Below, piece by piece: positions 41,586 through 50,304 of a DNA stretch of 64,000 nt. Within the stretch, counting starts at the first letter, position 1; every line of letters starts with the position of its first letter. A model generated the notes under the pieces. The model saw only the letters and a list, made by a program, of their open reading frames with translations. It searched no databases and had not been told where the DNA came from. Where the stretch lies: NCBI RefSeq assembly GCF_900114375.1, contig NZ_FOSV01000005.1, positions 186,001 through 250,000 of the forward strand. Reading direction: 5' to 3'. Made by a program: the position numbers and the translations under genes. The stretch comes from Methylorubrum salsuginis (GTDB taxonomy: Bacteria; Pseudomonadota; Alphaproteobacteria; Rhizobiales; Beijerinckiaceae).

Positions 41586-42017
41586 ATGAGCGAGCGCTGG
41601 CCCACAGAAATCCGCCTGACCGGCGACAAGCGGACGCTGCGTGTGGCCTTCGAGGATGGCGGCCGGTTCGATCTGCCGGCGGAATACCTGCGGGTGTCGA
41701 GCCCGTCGGCCGAGGTGCAGGGCCATTCCCCGGCGGAGCGCAAGGTGATCGGCGGCAAGCGCGAGGTGGCGATCCTGTCGGTGGAGCCGGTCGGCAATTA
41801 TGCAGTAAAGCTCCACTTCGACGACATGCACGATACCGGCATCTACGGCTGGGGCTACCTGTACGATCTCGGCCGCGAGTACCGGAACCGGTGGCAGACC
41901 TACCTCAAGGAACTCGACGAGCGCGGCCTGACCCGTGACCGCACGGCGAGCGCGCCGGCCAAGGGGGGACAGGCCAGCGGGGGCGGATGCGGCAGCGGAA
42001 ACTGCGGCTGTCATTGA
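41586..42017 (+). CDS. DUF971 protein with cysteine-rich C-terminal tail
   Basis: Residues 5-105 form the DUF971 (gamma-butyrobetaine hydroxylase N-terminal-like) domain: [50 protein letters not shown]. This small fold carries a zinc or iron site in its relatives. Unusually, a Gly/Ser linker leads to [12 protein letters not shown] at the very end, a CxxxxCxC cluster with a terminal His that could bind metal or a cluster. The gene is divergent from moaA (74 bp apart). Function unknown. Confidence 0.85.
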   Translation: MSERWPTEIRLTGDKRTLRVAFEDGGRFDLPAEYLRVSSPSAEVQGHSPAERKVIGGKREVAILSVEPVGNYAVKLHFDDMHDTGIYGWGYLYDLGREYRNRWQTYLKELDERGLTRDRTASAPAKGGQASGGGCGSGNCGCH

Positions 42018-42020
42018 TAC

Positions 42021-42041
42021 GGGGCGGCGACGCGCCGCCCC
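42021..42041. terminator. G+C-rich hairpin between convergent genes
   Basis: GGGGCGGCG-ACG-CGCCGCCCC is a perfect 9-bp stem with a 3-nt loop. It lies four bases after the DUF971 stop and 14 bases beyond the DUF2171 stop on the other strand. There is no T tract, so it may be a weak or Rho-assisted terminator for both genes. Confidence 0.45.
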
Positions 42042-42054
42042 ATACGCACAGGAA

Positions 42055-42297
42055 TCAGGCGGCGCCTGAGGTGCTCCACTCGCGCTTCACCTCGTCGGCG
42101 GGCTTGTTGAGCCGCACCCGGTCGCCGTCCGCCGAATCGACGAAGTCGAGCGGGATGTAGTGGTGCAGGCCGCCCGCATCCGAATCGGTCTTGGTCAGCT
42201 TGATCTCGCCCTTGTCCACGTGATCGACGGTGCCGACATGGCCGCCGTCGGAGCCGACGACGGTGGCGTGTTCGCGGATCTGGCTGGCATCGACCAT
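42055..42297 (-). CDS. DUF2171 (PRC-barrel-like) small protein
   Basis: The 80-aa protein matches the DUF2171 pattern: MVDASQIREHATVVGSDGGHVGTVDHVDKGEIKLTK then HHYIPLDFVDSADGDRVRLNKPADEVKREW. The fold is PRC-barrel-like, a small beta domain; biochemical function is unknown. It is soluble and without signal peptide. The ATG at 42297 has GGGAGAAACAC upstream on the minus strand, a good ribosome site. Confidence 0.85.
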   Translation of the reverse strand: MVDASQIREHATVVGSDGGHVGTVDHVDKGEIKLTKTDSDAGGLHHYIPLDFVDSADGDRVRLNKPADEVKREWSTSGAA

Positions 42298-42401
42298 GTG
42301 TTTCTCCCTGGTTGTCGCTGGCGCAACCGGGGGGGAACGGCGATGTTCCTGGCTCGCACAGGCGTGAGCGGTCCGATAAGCTCGGCGTACGGGAGTGCTC
42401 C

Positions 42402-43007
42402 ATGGCCGGCTCCGCGCAGCAGCCTCATGCCCTGACCATCGCCGACTACGACCGGTTCGTGGCGGCGCAGGCCGACGACCGCGAGTGGGAGCTCGTGGAA
42501 GGGGAGCTCGTCATGATGAGCAACCCGACCGAGAACCACGAGCAGATCGCGGGCAATATCGGCGCGCCGCTCAAGCTGGCGATGGATGCGGCCGGGTGCC
42601 GAAGCTACCAGGGCGGCATGCGCGTCCAGCGCTCCGACGACAGCCGCGGCCGGGACAAGACCAAGCCGGACATCGTCGTGCGCTGCGGCCCGCGGCAGAA
42701 CCGGACCTTCGTGACCGACCCGCTCGTCGTGGTCGAGGTGCTGTCGCCCTCGACGATGGACCACGACCGCGGTGGAAAGCTGAAGTTCTACAAGTCGCTC
42801 CCGACGCTCCGGCACATCGCCCTGATCTATCAGGACCAGATGCGGGTGGAGCATTACGAGCGCACCGACGAGGGCTGGCGCCTCGACGTGCTGACGGCGC
42901 CGGAGGAGACGCTTCGCTTCGAGGCGGTCGGCTTCGAGATCGGGGTCGAGCGGGTTTATTTCGACGTGCCCGTGCTGCGGCCGGTCGCGGATCGCCGCGA
43001 CCGATAA
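42402..43007 (+). CDS. Uma2-family (PD-(D/E)xK-like) protein
   Basis: The 201-aa protein has the Uma2 pattern: WELVEGELVMMSNPTENHEQIAGNI, then TKPDIVVRCGPRQNRTFVTDPLVVVEVLSPSTMDHDRGGKLKFYKSLPTLRHI. This gives the D(x)nE-V-x-S block and trailing Lys/Tyr of restriction-endonuclease-like folds. The family is abundant in cyanobacteria and scattered in proteobacteria, often as lone genes; its target is not known. The start ATG 42402 follows GGGAGTGCTCC. Confidence 0.88.
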   Translation: MAGSAQQPHALTIADYDRFVAAQADDREWELVEGELVMMSNPTENHEQIAGNIGAPLKLAMDAAGCRSYQGGMRVQRSDDSRGRDKTKPDIVVRCGPRQNRTFVTDPLVVVEVLSPSTMDHDRGGKLKFYKSLPTLRHIALIYQDQMRVEHYERTDEGWRLDVLTAPEETLRFEAVGFEIGVERVYFDVPVLRPVADRRDR

Positions 43008-43103
43008 GCATCCGGTCGAACGCCCCGGCCTCAGCCTCGCGATGGCGGCGGGCGAGCCGACCACCCGTTCGAGCGTCTTCCGGCGTAAATCCGCGCTCGA
43101 GAC

Positions 43104-43138
43104 GAAAAAAAGCGCCGGCCCATCGTCGGGCCGGCGCT
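43104..43138 (-). terminator. Strong intrinsic terminator of the L,D-transpeptidase gene
   Basis: Arms AGCGCCGGCCC (43111-43121) and GGGCCGGCGCT (43128-43138) form a perfect 11-bp stem with a 6-nt loop. Read on the minus strand the stem is followed by seven T residues (plus-strand A7 at 43104-43110). It lies 25 bp after the transpeptidase stop codon. Confidence 0.9.
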
Positions 43139-43162
43139 CTGCTTACTCGTTGTCGGCTCAGC

Positions 43163-43825
43163 TCAGCGCTGGACGATGACGCGCGTTCCCACCTTCACGC
43201 GGGTGTAGAGGTCGGCCACGTCCTCGTTGGTCATGCGGATGCAGCCCGAGGAGACGGCGGTGCCGATCGTCTCCGGCTCGTTGGAGCCGTGGATGCGGTA
43301 GATCGTGTTGCCGAGATACATCGCGCGGGAGCCGAGCGGGTTCTCGATGCCGCCCTTCATGTAGCGCGGCAGGTCGGGGCGGCGGCGCAGCATCTCGGAC
43401 GGCGGGCGCCAATCCGGCCATTCGCGCTTCATCGTGATGGTCTGGGTGCCGCCCCAGGTGAAGCCGGGCCGGCCGACGCCGACGCCGTAGCGCATCGCCT
43501 CGCCGCCGGGGAGCACGAGGTACAGCCGCCGCTCGGCGGTGGAGACCACGATGGTGCCGGGGGTGTGCGGACCGGAATACGGCACCGTCTCGCGACCGAT
43601 GGCGGTCGCCTGCGGCACCGCCGCGGCGGCCGGGCTCTGCTGCAGCGGGTCGGCGGCGGGCAGGGCGGCGTTGGCGGTGGGAGCCGGCTGCGACCGCACG
43701 CGGACGGTGAGCACGTCGGAGAGCGGCTGGCGGGTGAGCGGATCGATCTCGTAGGCGGCAACGGGGCCGGCCAGCGCGATCGTCGCGCAGGCGAGCCCGC
43801 TCAGGGCGGTGACGAAACGGCGCAT
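43163..43825 (-). CDS. L,D-transpeptidase (YkuD domain)
   Basis: A signal peptide (MRRFVTALSGLACATIALAGPVAA) precedes a low-complexity Ala/Pro segment. The YkuD catalytic domain (about residues 85-220) has the signature HGSNEPETIGTAVSSGCIRM, with His and the nucleophile Cys in place. It cross-links peptidoglycan 3-3 or attaches proteins to it, in the periplasm. At 220 aa it is short but complete. Gene ends at a strong terminator. Confidence 0.94.
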   Translation of the reverse strand: MRRFVTALSGLACATIALAGPVAAYEIDPLTRQPLSDVLTVRVRSQPAPTANAALPAADPLQQSPAAAAVPQATAIGRETVPYSGPHTPGTIVVSTAERRLYLVLPGGEAMRYGVGVGRPGFTWGGTQTITMKREWPDWRPPSEMLRRRPDLPRYMKGGIENPLGSRAMYLGNTIYRIHGSNEPETIGTAVSSGCIRMTNEDVADLYTRVKVGTRVIVQR

Positions 43826-44122
43826 CAGGTCCTCTCGGGGACGGGCGGGATGTGGGGGAACGCGGCGAACTCTCAGCGCACGATGCCGTGCGGATCATCG
43901 CCAAGGCGTAAACGCTCGGCCGTCAAAGCCAAGCTTGATTTGCGCCGCACCACCGGTTCGCCCGGCCTCGTGACCGTGTGGCCACACTATGTCAGCTTGG
44001 CCGTTCGAGGGGAAGGAATTCGCCTGCTGCGCGTGCCGGCGGCGAGTTTGATCGACCACCTCCTCGTCGAGGCGGGCGGCTAGAACGAAGGGATTGGTGT
44101 CGGACGCAACGCCACCGCTGCA
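43826..44122. other. Intergenic stretch before the large inverted repeat
   Basis: About 300 bp with no supported gene. It holds a perfect 12-bp palindrome GTGTGGCCACAC at 43975-43986, too short to classify. Open frames crossing it are continuations of shadow frames from the flanking genes. A promoter of the L,D-transpeptidase should lie at its left end, but no convincing -35/-10 pair was found. Confidence 0.4.
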
Positions 44123-44281
44123 TCCCTCCCCCCTCTGAGGGGGAGGGTGGCCCCCAAAGGGGGTCGGGAGAGGGGAACCGCGCTTCCGAAGATGACTGGA
44201 CGACGGCGGCCAGGCGGTAGCGTCGCGCTGCCCCTCTCCCGTCCGCTCCGCGGACACCCTCCCCCTCAGAGGGGGGAGGGA
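44123..44281. repeat. MITE- or REP-like element with 27-bp perfect terminal inverted repeats
   Basis: The left arm (44123-44149) and right arm (44255-44281) are perfect 27-bp inverted copies. Each arm is itself a Pu/Py palindrome centred on CTCTGAG. Inside them, CGGGAGAGGGG near 44165 has its inverted copy near 44232, so the whole 159 bp can fold on itself. No transposase frame is inside. It sits between the L,D-transpeptidase and nadC. Confidence 0.8.
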
Positions 44282-44375
44282 CTTGCATCGCGTTTTACGA
44301 TCGCCGCTCTATGGGGGCTGGCGGTGGAGATCGTGGAGCGAGGCGGCCGGCGCTACCGGATGCGCAAGGACGGGC

Positions 44376-45236
44376 TCAGGCCGCGTCCAGGCCCAGATCG
44401 ATGATCGCCGCGCTATGGGTGATCCAGCCGACCGAAATCAGGTCCACGCCTGAGGCCGCGACCGCTCCGACGGTGTCGCGGTTGATCCGGCCCGAGGCCT
44501 CGGTGAGCGCGCGCCCGTCCACCATGCCGACGGCCTGACGCAGCGTCTCGGGATTCATGTTGTCGAGGAGCACGGCGTCGATCCCGACCGACAGCGCCTG
44601 CTCGAGCTGGGCGAGCGTATCGACCTCGACCTCGATCTTGACGAGGTGACCGGCCCGCGCCCGGGCGCGCTCGATCGCCGGCACGATGCCGCCGGCCACC
44701 GCGACGTGGTTGTCCTTGATCAGAACGGCGTCGTCGAGGCCGAAGCGGTGGTTCGATCCACCGCCCGCGCGCACCGCGTGTTTCTCCAGCGCTCGCAGGC
44801 CCGGCGTGGTCTTGCGGGTGCAGACGATGCTGGCCTTACCATGGGGGCGGGCCGCCTCGACCAGCGAGGCGGTCGCGGTGGCGACCCCGCTGAGGCGACA
44901 GAGCAGGTTGAGGGCGACGCGCTCGGCCGTCAGCACCGCGCGGGCTGGGCCGGATAGGCGGATCACGACGTCGCCCGGCGCGACGCGGGCACCGTCCGGC
45001 CGCTCGACCGTCACGTTCAGGCTCGGGTCGATCAGCTCGAAGGCGATCACCGCCGCGTCGGTGCCGGCGATCACGCCGTCCTGGCGCGAGGCGATCACCG
45101 CCTCCATCCGCTCCGAGGGCGGGACGATGGCGTCGGTGGTGATGTCGCCGGCCCGGCCGAGGTCTTCCAGCAGGGCGGCCCGCACCACGGGCTCGACCAG
45201 GATGCGGGGCAGCGGAAGCAGCGTGGTCTCAGGCAT
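44376..45236 (-). CDS. nadC: Nicotinate-nucleotide pyrophosphorylase (quinolinate phosphoribosyltransferase)
   Basis: The 286-aa enzyme has LLEDLGRAGDITTDAIVPP, the substrate-binding RKTTPGLRALEKHAVRAGGG and NHRFGLDDAVLIKDNH. The barrel segments IEVEVDTLAQLEQAL and AVLLDNMNPE follow, then ALTEASGRIN and VDLISVGWITHSA. It turns quinolinate plus PRPP into nicotinate mononucleotide, the third step of de novo NAD synthesis. Its start overlaps the nadB stop by eight bases, so nadABC forms one translational unit. Confidence 0.97.
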   Translation of the reverse strand: MPETTLLPLPRILVEPVVRAALLEDLGRAGDITTDAIVPPSERMEAVIASRQDGVIAGTDAAVIAFELIDPSLNVTVERPDGARVAPGDVVIRLSGPARAVLTAERVALNLLCRLSGVATATASLVEAARPHGKASIVCTRKTTPGLRALEKHAVRAGGGSNHRFGLDDAVLIKDNHVAVAGGIVPAIERARARAGHLVKIEVEVDTLAQLEQALSVGIDAVLLDNMNPETLRQAVGMVDGRALTEASGRINRDTVGAVAASGVDLISVGWITHSAAIIDLGLDAA

Positions 45237-46743
45237 CGGAGAGTTCCTGCGTCTGCTGCATTTCGGCCTGCCCCGTGACCGAGTGACGGGCCGGGAGCTG
45301 CCCCGAAAAGTCGCTGCGCCAATGGGCGCCGCGGCTCTCGCGGCGGGCCAAAGCCGCGCGGGCGACCATCAGCCCGGTCTCGGCGGCCGGGCAGCCAGGT
45401 CGGGCTTCCAGGCTGTCGATGGCCTGCGTGAGGCCGGCCTCGTCGCGGACCACGCCGACATGGCGCTCCATGATCGCCCGCACCGCGTCCGGCGCGCCCT
45501 CCCCGCCCGCGAACGACGTCGGGAGCGGAGCCGGGCGGATCGGGGCTTTGGCCGGCGCCGTGTCCATGATCGCCGTGGCGATGCGGGGGGCGAAGGCGAG
45601 CGCCTCCAGCAGCGAGTTGCTGGCGAGGCGGTTGGCGCCGTGCAGGCCGGTCGAGGCGACCTCGCCGCAGGCCCACAGGCCCGGCACGGTGCTGCGTCCG
45701 GCCTCGTCCACGAGGATGCCGCCCATGTGGTAGTGGGCCGCCGGGCGAACCGGGATCGGCTGCACCGCCGGATCGATGCCGGCCTCGGCGCAGAGCGCCG
45801 CCACGGTGGGAAAGCGCGTCGGCATCGAGCGGCCGAGCGCGCCGCGTGTGTCGAGATAGACCGTGCGGCCTCGCGCCAGCGCCTGGAAGATGCCGCGGGC
45901 CACAACGTCACGCGGGGCGAGGTCGCCGCCGGCCACGCCCGCCATGACGCGCTCGCCGTTCTCGTCGATCAGCGCCGCGCCCTCGCCGCGAAGCGCCTCG
46001 GTGGCGAGCGGCATCGGATCGCGGCCCGACGCGATGGCGGTCGGGTGGAACTGCACGAATTCGAGGTCGCGCAGGGCCGCACCGGCGCGCGAGGCCGCGA
46101 GCAGGCCGCGGCCGGTGGCGCCGCGCGGGTTGGTGGTCGAGGCGTAGAGTCCGCCGAGCCCGCCGGTGGCGAGCACCACGGCGCGGGCGGGCAGGCGGAA
46201 GGCGGCCCCGTCGCGGGCGCAGACGACGCCCCGCACCGCGCCCTCGGCATCGCGGATCAGATCGTGCAGGGTCGCGACCACGATCTCGACGGTCGGGCAG
46301 GCCCGGACCGCCCGTACCAGCCCTTCGAGCACGGTCGCCCCGGTCGAGTCGCCCCGCGCCCGCACGATGCGGCGGCGGCAATGGGCGGCCTCCAGGCCCA
46401 GCGCGAGCGCGCCGTCGGCCTCGCGGTCGAAGCGGATGCCCAGATTCACGAGCCAGTCGATCAGGCCGGGGCCGGCCTCAGCCACGCCGAGCGCGGTCCC
46501 CGGCTCGGTCAGCCCGGCGCCGGCGGCCTCGGTGTCCGCGGCATGCAGCGCCGGGGAATCGTCGGCGCCGAGGGCCGAGGCGATGCCGCCCTGCGCCCAG
46601 CCGGTGGCGGTGCCGAGCCCGAGCGGCGCGGCGGTGATGAGCGTGACGGGACACGGGGCGAGCCGCAGGGCGGTCGCGAGCCCGGCCACGCCGCCGCCGA
46701 CCACGACGACGCGGTCGGCGGGGCTGCGGGGGACGATGCTCAT
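45229..46743 (-). CDS. nadB: L-aspartate oxidase
   Basis: The 504-aa flavoprotein has the N-terminal FAD motif VVVVGGGVAGLATALRLA. GTATGWAQGGIASALGADDSPALHAADT, RGATGRGLLAASRAGAALRDLEFVQFHPTA and AHYHMGGILVDEAGRSTVPGLWACGEVASTGLHGANRLASNSLLEALAF also match, with the catalytic Arg and His of the succinate dehydrogenase/fumarate reductase family. It oxidises aspartate to iminoaspartate for NadA. Its ATG shares a base with the nadA stop (TGATG); the frame upstream is a shadow of nadA. Confidence 0.97.
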   Translation of the reverse strand: MSIVPRSPADRVVVVGGGVAGLATALRLAPCPVTLITAAPLGLGTATGWAQGGIASALGADDSPALHAADTEAAGAGLTEPGTALGVAEAGPGLIDWLVNLGIRFDREADGALALGLEAAHCRRRIVRARGDSTGATVLEGLVRAVRACPTVEIVVATLHDLIRDAEGAVRGVVCARDGAAFRLPARAVVLATGGLGGLYASTTNPRGATGRGLLAASRAGAALRDLEFVQFHPTAIASGRDPMPLATEALRGEGAALIDENGERVMAGVAGGDLAPRDVVARGIFQALARGRTVYLDTRGALGRSMPTRFPTVAALCAEAGIDPAVQPIPVRPAAHYHMGGILVDEAGRSTVPGLWACGEVASTGLHGANRLASNSLLEALAFAPRIATAIMDTAPAKAPIRPAPLPTSFAGGEGAPDAVRAIMERHVGVVRDEAGLTQAIDSLEARPGCPAAETGLMVARAALARRESRGAHWRSDFSGQLPARHSVTGQAEMQQTQELSDA

Positions 46744-47795
46744 CAGGCGGCTGCCGAAGCCGGCGCGGGCGAGACGGTCGGGGTCGGCTTGACGGCGAGC
46801 ATCCGCTCCACCGCCATCCGGGCACGGTCGGCGAGGTCCGGATCGACCGTGACCTCGTGGCTCATCGTCTCCAGGGCGTGGCGGATGTTGGCAAGCGTGA
46901 TCCGCTTCATGTGCGGGCACAGGTTGCAGGGCTTGATGAACTCGATGTCGGGGTTGGCCACCGCGATGTTGTCGGCCATCGAGCACTCGGTCACGAGCAC
47001 GACCTGGGCGGGCCGCTTCTCGGTGACATAGTTCATCATCATCGCCGTGGAGCCCGAGAAGTCGGACGCCTCGACGACTTCGGGCGGGCATTCCGGATGG
47101 GCGATCACGGTGATGCCCGGATAGCTGTCGCGCACCTCGGCGATGTCGGCGGGCGTGAAGCGCTCGTGGACTTCGCAATGGCCGGCCCAGGTCAGCATCT
47201 CGACCTCGGGCACCTGCTGCTGGACGTTGCGGGCCAGGAACTCGTCGGGGATCATCAGGACGCGGGGCACGCCGAGCGCGCGCACCACGTCCGCCGCGTT
47301 GCCCGAGGTGCAGCACACGTCGGATTCCGCCTTCACCGCGGCCGAGGTGTTGACGTAGGTCACCACCGGCACGCCCGGATATTTGGCCTTCAACGCCCGC
47401 ACGTCGGCGGCGGTGATCGAATCCGCCAGCGAGCAGCCGGCCCCCAGATCCGGGATCAGCACCGTCTTCTCGGGGTTCAGGAGCTTGGCCGTCTCCGCCA
47501 TGAAGTGGACGCCGGCCAGCACGATCACGTCGGCGTCGACGCGCGCCGCCTCGCGGGCGAGCGCGAGGCTGTCGCCGACGATGTCCGCCACGGTGTGGAA
47601 GATCTCCGGCGCCTGATAATTGTGGGCGAGCACCACCGCATTGCGTTCGCGCTTGAGCCGAAGGATCGCCTCCACGTCGGGCGCGAGCGCCGGCCATTCC
47701 ACGGCCGGCACGTGGCGGCTCACGCGCTCGTAGAGCTCGGGCAGAGGGAAGGCATGGCGACCATCCTCGCGCGGGGCGGTTCCAGCCTGCAACAT
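46743..47795 (-). CDS. nadA: Quinolinate synthase
   Basis: This [4Fe-4S] enzyme condenses iminoaspartate with dihydroxyacetone phosphate. Visible are [26 protein letters not shown] and [33 protein letters not shown] with the first cluster Cys. [12 protein letters not shown] and [15 protein letters not shown] carry the remaining cluster ligands. The 350-aa length from ATG 47795 is typical. AAGGAG lies seven bases upstream, and the upstream in-frame ATGs would start inside the operator region. Confidence 0.97.
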   Translation of the reverse strand: MLQAGTAPREDGRHAFPLPELYERVSRHVPAVEWPALAPDVEAILRLKRERNAVVLAHNYQAPEIFHTVADIVGDSLALAREAARVDADVIVLAGVHFMAETAKLLNPEKTVLIPDLGAGCSLADSITAADVRALKAKYPGVPVVTYVNTSAAVKAESDVCCTSGNAADVVRALGVPRVLMIPDEFLARNVQQQVPEVEMLTWAGHCEVHERFTPADIAEVRDSYPGITVIAHPECPPEVVEASDFSGSTAMMMNYVTEKRPAQVVLVTECSMADNIAVANPDIEFIKPCNLCPHMKRITLANIRHALETMSHEVTVDPDLADRARMAVERMLAVKPTPTVSPAPASAAA

Positions 47796-47808
47796 CGTGC
47801 ACTCCTTT

Positions 47809-47825
47809 ATGCTCAAAATGAGCAT
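47809..47825. promoter_or_regulatory. Operator 1 of nadABC (proximal)
   Basis: ATGCTCA-AAA-TGAGCAT is a perfect 7+7 palindrome 14 bp upstream of the nadA start, downstream of the predicted -10. It shares the ATGCT-N7-AGCAT frame with operator 2, so the same dimeric repressor likely binds both. A NadQ-type repressor of nad genes is a candidate by function; the regulator gene is not in the window. Confidence 0.75.
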
Positions 47826-47835
47826 TGCGCCGCCT

Positions 47836-47864
47836 AACTTAGGGGGCACCCGCCGCCTTGTCCA
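47836..47864 (-). promoter_or_regulatory. Predicted promoter of nadABC
   Basis: On the minus strand TGGACA (47864-47859) and TAAGTT (47841-47836) are 17 bp apart. Operator 2 abuts the -35 box and operator 1 falls near the transcription start, an arrangement expected for repression. Confidence 0.6.
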
Positions 47865-47865
47865 G

Positions 47866-47886
47866 ATATGCTGAGACTGAGCATAT
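47866..47886. promoter_or_regulatory. Operator 2 of nadABC (distal)
   Basis: ATATGCT-GAGACTG-AGCATAT is a palindrome with perfect 7-bp arms, centred 59 bp from operator 1. Its core 17 bp match operator 1 at both half-sites. It touches the predicted -35 box. It might also affect the divergent receptor gene, whose promoter must lie within 270 bp. Confidence 0.75.
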
Positions 47887-48152
47887 CGTTTTTGCGACGC
47901 ACAACGTGCCCGCACGGCCCCGGGCCGAATAGGCCATCCAGTCTAGTTCTTCCGATTCGCCCCGCCGAAGCGAGGCAAGTCAGCAAGATGCTTCCAGATC
48001 AGGCATCGAAATTAATTTTTAACGGCGTGGTGACATGGTCCCCGGGACACACGGCACAAACAATTCCGGACATCGGGCCGGAGCGGTTTCGAGACATCGA
48101 GCGGCGCATCCACCGCGAGTGTTTCGGAAACGAGGAGGTACCCAGGATCAAC

Positions 48153-49529
48153 ATGCTGCCTCTCAAGTTCCGTCGCGATGCGGGACCTTCGGTCCCGACG
48201 AACACAGAGAGCCGGGTCGAGGCGCCGTCCGACGAGGCGCGTCTCGTCGCGGCGATCGAGCGGCTGGCGAAGGGCGCGAGCCCCGACGACGAGCCTTCGC
48301 TCGTCGGCACGCCGTTCGGCACCGCCCTGGGCGATCTCGGCCGTTCGCGCCGCGCCGGCCTGAGGGCCGAGCGCGCCAAGCTCGCCGCCGTGGCCAAGGA
48401 AGCCTCCGAGGGCGCGATCAATATCGGCTGGACCACCTACGACATCGGCGAGGTCGCGCAATCGACCCAGACCATCGCCAGCGCCATCGAGGAGATGGTC
48501 GCCTCCATCGCCGAGGTGTCGGAGACTTCGGATTCGGCCGGCGCCTGCGCCGTGGCGGCCCGCGATGCGATGGCGAGCTGCACGGCGGACGTGCGCAACG
48601 CCCGCGCCGCCATGGATGCGATCCGCGACCGGACCCATCAGATCGACGAGCGCCTGAAGCTCCTCCAGAACGCCATCGCCGAGATCGGCACGATGGCGGG
48701 TACCATCGCGACGATCTCCAGCCAGACCAACCTCCTCGCGCTCAACGCGACGATCGAGGCGGCGCGCGCCGGTGAGGCGGGCCGCGGCTTCTCGGTGGTG
48801 GCCGCGGAAGTGAAGTCGCTGTCGGGCCAGACCGCCCGCTCGACCGAGCAGATCCGCACCTGGCTCAACACCCTCCAGGGCGAAATGGGCCAGATCGCCA
48901 AGGCGGTCGAGGAGAGCCGCGTCGCGGTGGCCACCGGCAGCACCGTGGTCGACGATCTCGGCGGGCGGGTGGAGGGCGCGGCCGAGCGCATCTCCCAGAC
49001 CAGCGAACTGAATGCGGCCCTCGCCGTGGCCCTCGGCCAGCAGCGCAGCGCCACCTCGGAAATCTCGGGCAGCGTCCAGAGCATCGCCGAGAAGGCGGCC
49101 AAGACCCGCACCGAGATCGAGAGCATCACCGGCCGCCTCGTCAAGGCCGAGACCCTGGCGCAGGCCGGGCTCGAGGAGACCGCCGGCATCGAGCATTACG
49201 AGCTGGTTCGGCTGCCCGCCGATATCGGCCTGTGGAAGCGGGCGCTCGCCACGATCCTCGTCGGTTTCAGCCCCGCCGATCAGGCTGCGGCGACGCTGCG
49301 GGGCCGCGCCGCCAAGCGAGCCGCCGAAGCCGCCCGCGCAAGCGGGGCGGATGCGGGCGCGGTCGAGGCCTTCCTGACCGCCGATGCGAAGGCCCACGAG
49401 GAAGCCGCCCGGATGGTCACCGCCATCGCCCAGGGTAACTGGGATGTCGGCACCCCGGCCTACAAGGCAGCGACCGGTGCGATGCGCGAGATGATCCAGG
49501 CCGCCAAGCGGATCGTCGGCGAGCGCTGA
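48153..49529 (+). CDS. Soluble methyl-accepting chemotaxis protein
   Basis: The 458-aa product has no signal peptide or membrane segment. The signalling domain (about residues 90-330) includes [48 protein letters not shown], the conserved receptor tip. A C-terminal helical domain of about 110 residues ([37 protein letters not shown]) carries a conserved-looking H-x-W set. It may be the sensor module, perhaps binding zinc or a small ligand, but I do not recognise it. The ATG at 48153 follows GAGGAGG at 14 bp. The frame is open upstream to 47868, where residues look non-coding. No che gene is adjacent. Confidence 0.9.
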   Translation: MLPLKFRRDAGPSVPTNTESRVEAPSDEARLVAAIERLAKGASPDDEPSLVGTPFGTALGDLGRSRRAGLRAERAKLAAVAKEASEGAINIGWTTYDIGEVAQSTQTIASAIEEMVASIAEVSETSDSAGACAVAARDAMASCTADVRNARAAMDAIRDRTHQIDERLKLLQNAIAEIGTMAGTIATISSQTNLLALNATIEAARAGEAGRGFSVVAAEVKSLSGQTARSTEQIRTWLNTLQGEMGQIAKAVEESRVAVATGSTVVDDLGGRVEGAAERISQTSELNAALAVALGQQRSATSEISGSVQSIAEKAAKTRTEIESITGRLVKAETLAQAGLEETAGIEHYELVRLPADIGLWKRALATILVGFSPADQAAATLRGRAAKRAAEAARASGADAGAVEAFLTADAKAHEEAARMVTAIAQGNWDVGTPAYKAATGAMREMIQAAKRIVGER

Positions 49530-49579
49530 GACGCCGGGACCGTCTCTAATCCCGACATGATGCGGAGCGACGTCGAGGG

Positions 49580-49617
49580 AGGGCACCGGGAAGCGCATGT
49601 TTCCCGGTGCCCTCTTT
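49580..49617 (+). terminator. Terminator-like hairpin after the soluble receptor gene
   Basis: AGGGCACCGGGAA (49580-49592) and TTCCCGGTGCCCT (49601-49613) form a perfect 13-bp stem with an 8-nt loop. CTTT follows on the plus strand. It lies 50 bp after the receptor stop. The short T run makes it a moderate intrinsic terminator. Confidence 0.7.
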
Positions 49618-49901
49618 CGAGGTTTCGCCTCGTTGCGATTTGCCGGGGAGGACGCACCGCGATCACCGGCTTTCCGCGGTGGACAACGCCGCGCGCTCGG
49701 CCGATGCCGCGGCAGCGCCCGGGCCCTCGCGGTTTTTTGACCCGAAGGGCTCGATCCAGAGACAAGGCAGAAACAATGCGGCTTGGCCTTGAGGCGGCCT
49801 AACCCGCTGTTCCAAAACGCATATTAAACTTTCGTAATGTGGCAACGAAGGTTTTTTCGGCGGCGTTCATGGGCATCCCTCAAGATCGAAGGAGGTTCAT
49901 C
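49618..49901. other. Gap upstream of the exported GCG_CRPN protein
   Basis: Together with the terminator this makes a 372-bp gap. It contains an AT-rich stretch at about 49813-49860 (CATATTAAACTTTCGTAATG) that may hold the promoter of the following gene. A strong ribosome site AAGGAGGT lies at 49889-49896. No coding frame in it is supported. Confidence 0.45.
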
Positions 49902-50201
49902 GTGCGATTGAAGATCGCTGCCGCCACTCTTCTCACCCTCGGCACCATCGCCGGGACGGCCGGGACGGCCGAGGCCCGTGACGGGTGCGGCCCCGGCTTC
50001 CACCGCGGCTGGTCGGGCTGGTGCAAGCCGAATTGGCGGCCCTACGCCTATCGCCCGGTCTATTACGCGCGCCCGGTTGTCTACGGCTACGGCTGGCGCC
50101 GCCCCTGGGGCTACCGCCATGTCGGCGGCTGGGGCCGCCCTTGGGGCTATCGCCATGTCGGCTGGCGCGGCGGCTACGGCGGCTGGCATCACCGCTGGTG
50201 A
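49902..50201 (+). CDS. Small exported protein with GCG_CRPN-type domain
   Basis: The 99-aa protein has a signal peptide (MRLKIAAATLLTLGTIAGTAGTAEA when GTG is read as Met). It then has GCGPGFHRGWSGWCKPN, the GCG...CRPN prefix. The tail is rich in Tyr, Arg, Trp, Gly and His, with a repeated RPWGYRHVG unit. Such proteins are secreted or periplasmic and of unknown role. GTG 49902 is chosen since AAGGAGGT is six bases before it; an ATG at 49869 would spoil the signal peptide. Confidence 0.85.
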   Translation: MRLKIAAATLLTLGTIAGTAGTAEARDGCGPGFHRGWSGWCKPNWRPYAYRPVYYARPVVYGYGWRRPWGYRHVGGWGRPWGYRHVGWRGGYGGWHHRW

Positions 50202-50304
50202 GTGATCGGCGTCGGTGCGGACGAGCGGGTCCGCGCCGGCGCCCCTTGCGTCTCCCGCCTCGCGCGAACGACAAGTGCGGGGTCAACGACGAGGCGCAGG
50301 ATTC

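Noticed and set aside
42395-44083. 562-aa plus-strand frame through Uma2 and the L,D-transpeptidase
   Set aside because: It crosses a strong terminator and two well-identified genes in other frames; only its tail lies in the intergenic gap.
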